Assembly (NCBI GenBank): GCA_046351555.1
Contig: JAXLYI010000015.1
Span: 62,001-126,000 of the forward strand
From: CAISKJ01 sp046351555
GTDB lineage: Bacteria; Myxococcota_A; Polyangia; Polyangiales; Ga0077539
Direction of reading: 5' to 3'
DNA: 64,000 nucleotides
The translations under genes were made by a program, and so were the position numbers. Position 1 is the stretch's first letter. The number at the start of each line of letters is the position of its first letter. The notes below the pieces were generated by a model that saw only the letters and a list, made by a program, of their open reading frames with translations, made no database searches and had not been told where the DNA came from. Below are positions 16,201-22,807 of this stretch, piece by piece.

Positions 16201-18340
16201 CGCGGCCTACGCGCCCGACGGGACGCGCGTCGTGACCGCGAGCGACGACGGCACCGCGCGGCTCTGGGACGCGCGCGAGGGCGGCTCCCTCGCGACGCTC
16301 GCGGGCCACACGGGCGCCGTGCTCTTCGCCGCCTTCTCGCCCGACGGCAACCGCGTCGTCACCGCCTCCGCCGACGGCGCCGCGCGGCTCTGGGACGGGC
16401 GCGCCGGCGCCGCGCTCCACACGCTCGGGGGCGGCGGGGCCGCGGTGGTGAACGCCGCGTTCTCGCCGACGGGCGCGCTCGTCGCCACCGCGTCGGCCGA
16501 CGGCGCCGCGCGGCTCTGGGACGCGGCCGACGGGGCGCTCCGCGCGACGCTCACGGGGCACCGGGGGCCGCTCTCCGCCGTGCGGTTCTCCCCCGACGGC
16601 GGCCTCGTCGTGACGGCCGGGGAGGACGGGGCCGCCCGCGCCCCGAGCGACGTCCGAGGCGACGTGGCGCTCGCGATCGTCCCGCAGGGCGCGGCCGTGG
16701 CGGCGCTGGAGTTCATGCCGGACGGGCGGCACTGGCTGAGCGCGAACGCCGACGGGTTCGTCCGCGCGTTCAACGCAACGACGGGCGCGCCGGAGGGGCT
16801 GTTCGCCGGCGCGACGCAGGGCGTGACGGCCGTGTCCCCGTCGCCCGACGGCCTCCGGGTGCTCGCGGCGAGCGAAGACCTCACCGCGCACCTCTGGAGC
16901 GCCGGCAACTACCAGTCGCTGGAGGTGCTCGCGGGGCACACGAACGCGCTCACCGACGCGCGCTTCTCCCCCGACGGGCGCGTGGTGGCGACGGCCTCGG
17001 CCGACGGCACCGTGCGCCTCTGGGGCGAGCGCGGCGCGGGCGTCGGCGTGCGCTTCGAGGGGCACGAGAGCGGCGTCGTCACCGGCGCGTGGGCGGGCGA
17101 CGGCGCCCGCGTCTTCACCGCCTCCACCGACGGCACCGCGCGCCTCTGGAACGCGACCACCGGCGCGCTCCTCCAGACGCTCCGGCACGAGCACCTCGCC
17201 ACCGCCGCCCTCTCCCGCGACGGCGCCGTGGCGGTCACCGTGGGGACCGACGGGCGCATCGGCGTGTGGGAGGCGGCGACCGGCACGCTCGCCCGCACGC
17301 TCCAGGGGGGCGCCGGCGCGCAGCCCCGCGTGGCGCTCTCGCCCGACGGCGCGCGCGCCTACGTCGCGCACCACGCCCTCGTCACCGCCTGGGACCTCCG
17401 CGCCGGTCACCCCGTCGCGGCCTACGGCGACGCGAACCATTTCGCGTCGAGCGTCGCGCTCTCCCCGGACGGTCGTCGCGTCGCCGTCGGCTTCACGGAC
17501 GGCTCCGTCAGTGTGCACGACGCCCCGCCGCCGGGCGCCCCGCCGATTCCCGACAGCGACCGCGACGCCGTCGACCCGCGCTTCCGCGTCGACGGCGCGC
17601 AGGTGAACGGGCTCGCCTTCTCCCCGGACGGCGCAAGCGTCGCCGCCGCGGGGGGGGACGGCGCGCTCACGCTCTGGGACGCCCGCTCCGGCGCGCGCCT
17701 CGGGCGGCTCCTGCCGAGCCCGCAGCCGCTCACGGCGGTGGCCTTCTCGCCCGACGGCGCGCTCGTCGCGGCGGTGGGACTCGACCAGCGGGTGGTCCTC
17801 GTCGACGGGCGCGCCGCTCCGGGGGGCGAGCTGCGCATCGTCCGCGTGCTCCGGGGGCACCGCGGCCCGGTGTTCGCCGCGCAGTTCTCCCCCGACGGGA
17901 GGCGCCTGCTCACCGCGTCGTACGACCAGACCGCGGGGTACTGGGACGTGGACGACGGCACGCTCCTCGCGCGCCTGGTCGGCCACACGCGGTTCGTCAC
18001 CTGGGCGGCGTTCTCCCCCGACGGCGCGCACGCGCTCACCGCCTCGGAGGACGGCAGCGCCCGCCGCTGGGACCTCGCCCCCGACCGCGCCCTCCACGCC
18101 GCCTGCGACATCCTCCGCGAAGGCGAGCACTGGCACTCCCGCCAGGACGTCCGCGTCGCGTGCGGCGGGCCCCGCGTTCTGCCGCCCCCACCGCCCCCAC
18201 CGTCCGCTCCGCCCGGCGCCCCGGCGCAGGTCGCGGAGGTCCAGCCGAGGCCGCTCCCCGTCGCCATCGAACAGGACCCGTCGCGCGCCCGGCTCGACGC
18301 GCCGGTCGAGGGCCGCCCCCGTCGTCGCCGCCGCCGGTAG
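13268..18340 (+). CDS. CHAT protease - NTPase - transmembrane - WD40 repeat protein
   Basis: This 1690-residue protein has four parts. Residues about 100-375 are a CHAT (caspase-like) domain with the catalytic dyad His231 (LHLLCHGG) and Cys280 (VVSACDGG). A STAND-type NTPase follows, with Walker A SGASGTGKSS at 421-430, Walker B in FLLVVDQFEEVF near 480, and a winged-helix-like AHEALIRTW segment near 720. A hydrophobic helix at about 812-830 is followed by an Arg/Ala/Glu-rich coiled coil. From about 928 to 1601 there are roughly sixteen WD40 repeats, many with the FSPDGxxxxTAS and ARLWD signatures, enough for two propellers; the C-terminus is Pro-rich and basic. Such proteins sense a ligand with the propeller, oligomerise through the NTPase and then cleave targets. 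The substrate is unknown. The ATG at 13268 is well placed. Confidence 0.88.
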   Translation: MARLLLDFTRSARASEGSVEVPEGDVEYQLRGRDQVRPDVTELRWSARLREQLESLRAHTESGVGESAARLGRVLSDFVAVPGQSAALAALAAEGNREPCALTVRSNASEIYLLPWELLTVGDVTHVGALERLAIRYEWPDSRTAAPPPNLSRTKRGRVVFAWSAAGGKVDAAPHEKLIAEGLAAARGSFEPAPDDAFDVVANASAAAVRERLERARAAGEPVAVLHLLCHGGSDAEGTFGLALDAEGDGGRVDLVGPSRLQQLLAPYAGLVRLVVVSACDGGNSGPVGHQLGSVAQALHRAGFAAVIASRLPLSWDGARAFARALYEGLLRDLRPVDEALLAARRALASHPSYDWASLQLYAREADGAVFPFNARPYRGLEAFSPEQSRFFFGRDAQVDELVDDLEGLVAKGLPRLLVVSGASGTGKSSMVLAGAVPKLRARMGDARFAWAVVRPGGGFDEALRAADAALAAAAGRERFLLVVDQFEEVFTHGDRAAAERFVRALWRRAQAPSSPLCVLATLRLDFLARCGELVLDDQGLRFDKVACDPAHQVLVPQMSPAQLRDAIERPALSAGIALEPNLADLIVRDVEAEPGALPLMSHALSLLWQRREGATLTRAAYERLGRVAGALDAHADERLAALADGAERDAARRLLLRLVHVGTGGAPDTRRREAVDTLRPRDPAAAARFDRVLGALVEARLLVTGEQTGARRTVEVAHEALIRTWKTLRGWLDQERVALGRLDELRGWTREWQRSPDALLVGTRLAAAEELVARHADELDGDAVRFVAQSREASDARARQDERAQRFRRQALRVGFAAMGAFLVVVTGLLVKAQRAKARAEEKEARALRAETAARAEGRRASLGELVSDAARLRTSTEAPGFELLNLAEAVALRARALAAGHRPPPPAVEGALLQAAAAATLRLPLVGHERAVRAVAFSPDGRRVLSASDDGTAMLWDVRAGRRVATLRGHAGPVRRAAYAPDGTRVVTASDDGTARLWDAREGGSLATLAGHTGAVLFAAFSPDGNRVVTASADGAARLWDGRAGAALHTLGGGGAAVVNAAFSPTGALVATASADGAARLWDAADGALRATLTGHRGPLSAVRFSPDGGLVVTAGEDGAARAPSDVRGDVALAIVPQGAAVAALEFMPDGRHWLSANADGFVRAFNATTGAPEGLFAGATQGVTAVSPSPDGLRVLAASEDLTAHLWSAGNYQSLEVLAGHTNALTDARFSPDGRVVATASADGTVRLWGERGAGVGVRFEGHESGVVTGAWAGDGARVFTASTDGTARLWNATTGALLQTLRHEHLATAALSRDGAVAVTVGTDGRIGVWEAATGTLARTLQGGAGAQPRVALSPDGARAYVAHHALVTAWDLRAGHPVAAYGDANHFASSVALSPDGRRVAVGFTDGSVSVHDAPPPGAPPIPDSDRDAVDPRFRVDGAQVNGLAFSPDGASVAAAGGDGALTLWDARSGARLGRLLPSPQPLTAVAFSPDGALVAAVGLDQRVVLVDGRAAPGGELRIVRVLRGHRGPVFAAQFSPDGRRLLTASYDQTAGYWDVDDGTLLARLVGHTRFVTWAAFSPDGAHALTASEDGSARRWDLAPDRALHAACDILREGEHWHSRQDVRVACGGPRVLPPPPPPPSAPPGAPAQVAEVQPRPLPVAIEQDPSRARLDAPVEGRPRRRRRR

Positions 18341-18395
18341 CTCCCACGCCGCGCCCGACGCGTCGGCCTCGGGTCGTCGTACACTCCGCCGCGCC

Positions 18396-19283
18396 ATGGC
18401 GCCCACCGCCCGTCGAGCCCCCGCCGCGCTGGCCGCGGCCTTCGCGCTGGCGGCGGCGACGGCGCACGCGCAACCCGCGCGGCCCGACGTCCCCGCGCTC
18501 GCCGACCCCGAGCGCGTGCAGGCGAGGGGCCACTTCGAGCGCGGCGTCGCGCGCGCGGCGGCCGGCCAGTGGGCCGAGGCGGCGGCGGAGTTCGAAGCCG
18601 CGCGGCAGCTCTCGCCGACGCTGCCGCTGCTCTACAACCTCGGCGTCGCGCTCCAGGCCACCGGGCGGCTCGTCGAGGCGCGGACGACGCTGCGGGAGTT
18701 CCGCGCGCTGGCGTGGACGGAGCTCACGGCGGCGCGGCGCGAGGAGCTCGAGCAGCGGCTCCAGCGCATCGAGGCCGTGCTCGGCGAGCTGCGCCTCGCG
18801 GTGGAGCCCGCGTCGGCGGCGGTGTTCGTCGACGGGCGGCTGCTGCCGCCGGGGGTTTCGGCGTGGCCGGTCGCGCCGGGCGCGCATCGGCTCTCGGTGG
18901 AGGCCGACGGGTACGCGGGCGTCCAGCGCGGGTTCTCGGTGGCGCCGGGCGGGCGTGAAATGGTGCGCGTGTCGCTCGCCCCGCGGCGCGCGTTCGCGAC
19001 CGTCGCGGTGCGGTACGCGCCGCCGGGCGCGGTGGTCACGGTCGACGCCGAGCGCGTGCCGTCGGGCGAGGCCCTGGAGGTGGTGCCGGGGCGTCACCGC
19101 CTGCGCGTCGAGGCGCCGGGCCGTCTCATCGAGTCGGGCGAGCTCACCCTCCGCGCGGGCGAGCGCCGCGAGCTCACCCTCGACCCGCCGCGCAACCTCG
19201 TCGACTCGCCGGTGTTCTGGGGCGTCGCCACGCCCGTCCTCGTCGGGCTGGCGGCGGGCGCGGTCGTGATGCTCGCGCAGTAG
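18396..19283 (+). CDS. exported TPR-PEGA domain protein with C-terminal membrane anchor
   Basis: The 295-residue protein starts with a cleavable signal peptide (cleavage after about residue 25, AHA). A tetratricopeptide-like helical region covers about 36-110, with paired helices FERGVARAAAGQWAEAAAEFEAARQL and LYNLGVALQATGRLVEA. Two PEGA-type beta modules follow (about 125-195 and 200-262), recognised by the VFVDGRLLPPG and VTVDAERVPSG turns. The last 20 residues are hydrophobic and probably insert in the membrane. It is likely a structural or scaffold protein of the periplasm; no catalytic residues are seen. TACACT at 18380 lies 10 bases before the ATG, so the transcript may be nearly leaderless. 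It follows the CHAT gene by 55 bases. Confidence 0.75.
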   Translation: MAPTARRAPAALAAAFALAAATAHAQPARPDVPALADPERVQARGHFERGVARAAAGQWAEAAAEFEAARQLSPTLPLLYNLGVALQATGRLVEARTTLREFRALAWTELTAARREELEQRLQRIEAVLGELRLAVEPASAAVFVDGRLLPPGVSAWPVAPGAHRLSVEADGYAGVQRGFSVAPGGREMVRVSLAPRRAFATVAVRYAPPGAVVTVDAERVPSGEALEVVPGRHRLRVEAPGRLIESGELTLRAGERRELTLDPPRNLVDSPVFWGVATPVLVGLAAGAVVMLAQ

Positions 19284-19294
19284 CCACCGCGCTC

Positions 19295-19966
19295 CTACGG
19301 CAGGTCGGACGTGTCGGGCTGGCCCACGAAGGAGACGGCGAGCCCGAAGGAGAGCCAACCCCTCTCCGCGCCGGCGAGCGCCGCGGTCGACGGCCACACG
19401 AACGACCGCATCACCGCGACCGCGGGGTGGAGCGCCACACGCTCGGCGACGAGCACGCGGACGCCGAGGCCGAGCGCGAGGCCGGCGCCCTCGGGCAGGC
19501 AGTCCTCGCAGGGCAAGCTGCCGACCGGGACGCCGAGGCGGCGCGCGTAGAAGGGCGCGACGTGCGCGAGGAGTGTGACGCGCCGCGAGAGGTTGATGCC
19601 CGCGAGGAGCGGGAGGTACGACGCGACCACCACCGACTGCGGCCCGCGGACGATGAACGGCGACACGTGGACGGCCGGGACGAGCGCGAGATCGAGCCCG
19701 CCGCGCAGGAGCCCGACCTTGAGGTCGACGCCGATCGGCCCGCCGCCCCCGCGCAGCCCGAGCTCCGTGCGCGCCCCGAGGCCCACGCGGAACATCACGT
19801 CGAGCGTCGGGTAGTGCGCCGTCCCCGTCGACGACGTCTCCGTGAACACCGACCACTGCGTCTGCCCGCGCGGCAGCGTCCGCGCCGAGGTGTACAGGTT
19901 GGGCGCCGCGCACCCCGCCGCGCCGAGCGCCGCCCATCCGCACCAGCCGAGCGCCGCGCGACGCAC
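19295..19966 (-). CDS. putative outer-membrane lipoprotein, beta-barrel-like
   Basis: The 223-residue protein begins MRRAALGWCGWAALGAAGC, a lipoprotein signal with lipobox GAAGC. The mature part alternates short hydrophobic strands with polar turns (for example GLGARTELGLRGGGG, GINLSRRVTLLAHVAPFY and GLGVRVLVAERVALHPAVAV) and ends LAVSFVG, a pattern typical of small outer-membrane barrels. Two cysteines in the CEDC turn may form a disulfide. The GTG start at 19966 lies two bases after the stop of the kinase gene, so the two are probably cotranscribed; an ATG is not available nearby. No enzymatic motif is present. The family is not recognised beyond this architecture. Confidence 0.65.
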   Translation of the reverse strand: MRRAALGWCGWAALGAAGCAAPNLYTSARTLPRGQTQWSVFTETSSTGTAHYPTLDVMFRVGLGARTELGLRGGGGPIGVDLKVGLLRGGLDLALVPAVHVSPFIVRGPQSVVVASYLPLLAGINLSRRVTLLAHVAPFYARRLGVPVGSLPCEDCLPEGAGLALGLGVRVLVAERVALHPAVAVMRSFVWPSTAALAGAERGWLSFGLAVSFVGQPDTSDLP

Positions 19967-19968
19967 CG

Positions 19969-21291
19969 CTACCGGACCCTGTCGAAGTCGCTCATGATCC
20001 CCGTCGTCGGCGCCGCGGGGGCCTCGCGCGGGGGCGGCGACGCGTCGGGCGCCGCGGCCACGACGCGCGGCGCGGGCGGGCGGACGGCCGGACGGACGGG
20101 CCTGGGCGTGGCGACCGGCGGCTCCGTCGCGCCCGCGTCGTGCGTCGCGAGGGGCGCGGGCGCGGGCGTGAGCACGAGCGCGGTGACCTGCGACGGCGCA
20201 GCGGGCACGGCCGCGCGCGCTGGTGAGGCACGCACCGCAGGAGGCGTCGTCGCGCGGGGGCGGAGCGCGTACGCTGCGGTGAGGGCGCCGAGGGCCAGCG
20301 CGCCCGCGGCGAGGGCGATCCGTCGCGGGGAGCGCGGCGCGCGGGAGGGCATGGCGGGGAGCGTCGGCGCGTGGGCGAGGGGCGACGCTTCGGTCGTCGC
20401 GGCGGCGGCGGTGGGGAGGCCGTCCGTCGTCGCGGCGCGCACCGCGTCGAGGAAGGCGCCCATGTCTTCGAAGCGGCGCGCGCGGTCGCGGTCGAGCGCG
20501 CGGGCGACGGCGTCGGCGAGGGCCGCGGGGACGTCGGGCGCGACCGCGTCGAGGCGCGGGATCGGGTCGGACACGATCGCGATCATCAGGGCGTTGTAGT
20601 TGGGCGCCTGGAAGGGGTGCCGGCCCGCGATCGCTTCGAAGAAGATGACCCCCATCGCCCACACGTCGGCGCCCGCTCCGACGGACGTTTCACCGCGCGC
20701 CTGCTCGGGCGACAGGTAGTAGGGCGTGCCGAGGATCGAGCCCTCGCGGGTGAGGGTGAGGCTCTCGCGCGTGGCGTCGAGGATCTTCGAGAGGCCGAAG
20801 TCGATGAGCCGCGGCACCACCGCGCCGCCCGCGCCGCGCGCGAGGAAGACGTTCTCGGGCTTGATGTCGCGGTGGAGGATGGCGAGGCGGTGCGCGGCCG
20901 CGGCGCCCTCCATTACAGGCACGAGCAGGCCGACCGCCTCCGCCGGCGAGAGTGCCCCGCGCGCGGCGAGGTGGCGCCGCAGGTCGACCCCCTCCAGCAG
21001 CTCCTGCACGAGGAACACCGTCCCGTCGACGTCCGCCCCCACGTCGAGCACCTCCACGGTGTTCGGGTGGCGCACGCGGCCCGCCGCCTCGGCCTCGTGG
21101 ATCATGCGCTTGACGGCCTCGCCGCGGCGGGCCCGGTCGGCGCGCAGGAGCTTGATCGCCACGCGCCGCCGCATGAGCGTGTGCTCGGCCTCCCACACCT
21201 CGCCCATCCCGCCCTCGCCGAGCGGGCGGACGAGGCGGTAGCGCCCCGCGATCACCGCGCCGCGGCGGTCTGCCTGTGGGTCCGAAGCCAT
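19969..21291 (-). CDS. membrane-anchored serine/threonine protein kinase
   Basis: This 440-residue protein is a Hanks-type kinase with all the key residues. The glycine loop GEGGMGEV is at about 25-32, the ATP-binding Lys is Lys47 (VAIKLL), the catalytic loop HRDIKPEN carries Asp142, and DFGLSK carries Asp164. After the kinase domain (about 18-285) comes a basic linker, one transmembrane helix (about 325-343) and a Pro/Ala-rich outer tail of about 95 residues without a recognisable sensor domain. The ATG at 21291 was chosen over an upstream TTG at 21336, which would add 15 unusual residues. It is divergent from, and paralogous to, the next kinase; both share a NYNALM segment in the C-lobe. 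A lipoprotein gene follows in the same direction. Confidence 0.92.
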   Translation of the reverse strand: MASDPQADRRGAVIAGRYRLVRPLGEGGMGEVWEAEHTLMRRRVAIKLLRADRARRGEAVKRMIHEAEAAGRVRHPNTVEVLDVGADVDGTVFLVQELLEGVDLRRHLAARGALSPAEAVGLLVPVMEGAAAAHRLAILHRDIKPENVFLARGAGGAVVPRLIDFGLSKILDATRESLTLTREGSILGTPYYLSPEQARGETSVGAGADVWAMGVIFFEAIAGRHPFQAPNYNALMIAIVSDPIPRLDAVAPDVPAALADAVARALDRDRARRFEDMGAFLDAVRAATTDGLPTAAAATTEASPLAHAPTLPAMPSRAPRSPRRIALAAGALALGALTAAYALRPRATTPPAVRASPARAAVPAAPSQVTALVLTPAPAPLATHDAGATEPPVATPRPVRPAVRPPAPRVVAAAPDASPPPREAPAAPTTGIMSDFDRVR

Positions 21292-21368
21292 CGCCGGTTG
21301 GCGGGTGGCGTACGACGGTTCGTTCGGGGGGCGCAAGGGACGGGCTGTTGTACGATCGCGCCGCGCCG

Positions 21369-22268
21369 ATGCCGACGACCGCGCAGATCTCCGACCCCGC
21401 CGCGCCCGACGGCGACCCGCGGCGCGCGCGGGCCGAGGCCCTGGTGGGGGCGTCGCTCGCGGGGCGCTACCGGCTCCTGCGCGTGGTGGGCGCGGGCGCG
21501 ACCGGCGCGGTCTTCGAAGCCGCGGACGGCGACGCCCGCGTGGCCGTGAAGGTGATGCTCGTCGAGGACGTCGACGGCACGCTGGCCGAGCGCTTCCTCC
21601 GCGAGGCGAGGCTCGCGGCGCGGGTCGCCCACCCGAACGTGGTCGCGGTGCGCGAGGTGGCGCGCGACCGGGCGACGGGGGCGCCCTTCCTCGTCGCGGA
21701 GTTCCTCGAGGGCCACGACCTCCGCGCCGAGCTCGACGCGCGCGGGCGCCTCGACGTGCGGGAGGCCCTCGGCACGCTCCGCCCCGTCGCCGCCGCCCTC
21801 GCCGCCGCCCACGCCCGCGGCGTCGTCCACCGCGACGTGAAGCCCGAGAACATCTTCCTCGCGCGCGGCGCGGACGGCGCGTCGTCGCCGAAGCTCATCG
21901 ACTTCGGCCTCTCGAAGGTGCTCGACGACGTCGCCCCCGCCCTCACCCAGACGGGCGCGCGCCTCGGCACGCCGCGCTACATGGCCCCCGAGCTGGTGCG
22001 CGGCGAGGGAGCGGCCACGCCCGCGGTCGACGTGTGGTCCTTCGGCGTGGTGCTCCACGAGGCGCTCACCGGGGCGCCGCTCTTCCGCGCGGCCAACTAC
22101 AACGCGCTGATGTTCGAAGTGCTCGGCGCGCCCGTCGCCCGCCTCGACGCGGCCGCGCCCGGCACCCCCGCGTGGCTCGCCGACGTCGCCGCCGACGCCC
22201 TCGCGCGCGACCCAGCGCGGCGCATCCCCGACGGGGCCGCGCTGCTGGCGGCGCTCCGCGCGGGCTGA
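21369..22268 (+). CDS. soluble serine/threonine protein kinase
   Basis: The 299-residue protein is essentially a bare Hanks-type kinase domain. Lys61 (VAVKVM), Asp156 in the HRDVKPEN loop and Asp178 in DFGLSK are all present, and the glycine loop GAGATGAV is slightly divergent. It ends just after the C-lobe, with no transmembrane helix or sensor domain. It resembles the divergent kinase at 19969-21291 throughout, including the shared NYNALM stretch and the RLDAxAPxxPAxLAD segment, so the pair probably arose by inverted duplication. The gap between their starts is 77 bases. TACGAT at 21351 lies 12 bases before the ATG. The FHA-domain activator encoded 540 bases downstream is an obvious candidate reader of kinase phosphothreonines; this is inference from context. 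Confidence 0.9.
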   Translation: MPTTAQISDPAAPDGDPRRARAEALVGASLAGRYRLLRVVGAGATGAVFEAADGDARVAVKVMLVEDVDGTLAERFLREARLAARVAHPNVVAVREVARDRATGAPFLVAEFLEGHDLRAELDARGRLDVREALGTLRPVAAALAAAHARGVVHRDVKPENIFLARGADGASSPKLIDFGLSKVLDDVAPALTQTGARLGTPRYMAPELVRGEGAATPAVDVWSFGVVLHEALTGAPLFRAANYNALMFEVLGAPVARLDAAAPGTPAWLADVAADALARDPARRIPDGAALLAALRAG

Positions 22269-22271
22269 ACG

Positions 22272-22610
22272 TCAGCGCGCGGGGCGCAGCGAGGGGACGG
22301 CGAGCGGGCGGTCGTCGTCCTCCCAGGTCTGCGTCCAGCCGAAGTACGGCGTCCCGTCGCCGTGGCCGCGCGTCGCCACGCCGCTCGACGGGATGAGGAC
22401 GTCCCCGGCGCCCGCCCCGGCGCCCGTCCCGACGAAGTCGACGCCCGACGGGGCGCTCACGACCGGGCGCCCCTCGGCCAGCACGGACGGCGCGCGGCGC
22501 GTGGAGACGGCGCGGGGGCGGCGCCCGCCGGCGCCCTCGGCGAGGGACGAGACCGCGAGGCCGGTCAGCAGGACGGCGGCGAACAGCGAGGTCGGGGTGG
22601 TGTGCTTCAT
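22272..22610 (-). CDS. small exported protein of unknown function
   Basis: The 112-residue protein has a classical signal peptide (MKHTTPTSLF, then a hydrophobic core AAVLLTGLAVSSLAE). The mature part of about 85 residues is rich in Gly, Pro and Arg and contains a VDFVGTGAGAGAGDV segment and a C-terminal YFGWTQTWEDDDR segment. There are no cysteines and no membrane segment after the signal. It ends three bases from the kinase stop on the opposite strand and is divergent from the FHA activator gene, sharing its 197-base intergenic region with two inverted GAACCGGTTC elements. A Shine-Dalgarno-like GGAGAAG precedes the ATG. It may be a target of that activator. I do not recognise the family. 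Confidence 0.6.
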   Translation of the reverse strand: MKHTTPTSLFAAVLLTGLAVSSLAEGAGGRRPRAVSTRRAPSVLAEGRPVVSAPSGVDFVGTGAGAGAGDVLIPSSGVATRGHGDGTPYFGWTQTWEDDDRPLAVPSLRPAR

Positions 22611-22630
22611 GGCTTCTTCTCCGAGGTGTT

Positions 22631-22644
22631 GAACCGGTTCCGGG
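22631..22644. promoter_or_regulatory. operator-like inverted repeat, copy 1
   Basis: GAACCGGTTCCGGG, whose first ten bases are a perfect palindrome. An exact reverse-complement copy lies at 22754-22767. It is 20 bases from the start of the small exported protein gene and within its likely leader. Confidence 0.5.
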
Positions 22645-22753
22645 GTCGACGCCCCGCCCGGCGCTCACCCCCTTACTCAAGCCCCGTGCCGCGCGGAAAG
22701 CTCTGGATTCCCGCGCGTCCCACGCATCGCCGGGCCGCCATCCCGATCGGGAT

Positions 22754-22767
22754 CCCGGAACCGGTTC
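22754..22767. promoter_or_regulatory. operator-like inverted repeat, copy 2
   Basis: CCCGGAACCGGTTC, the exact reverse complement of the element at 22631-22644. It sits 40 bases before the FHA activator start, just upstream of a TATCCT -10-like hexamer at 22794, so binding there could control that gene. Confidence 0.5.
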
Positions 22768-22807
22768 GGGACGGCACCGCGTGGCGCGGGCTGTATCCTC
22801 GGGCGCC

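Noticed and set aside
11948..18406. A 2152-codon open frame on the minus strand across the CHAT-WD40 gene
   Set aside because: It is the antisense shadow of the plus-strand gene; its sequence is Arg/Gly/Pro-rich without domains. Only the part below 13153 is a real gene.
21292..21336. Upstream TTG start extending the membrane kinase by 15 residues
   Set aside because: The added residues are unlike kinase N-termini and would run into the divergent promoter; the ATG at 21291 is preferred.
22676..22691. A sigma-54-like CGGCAC-N5-TTGAG on the minus strand before the small exported gene
   Set aside because: The essential GC of the -12 element is GA, so the match was not considered good enough.
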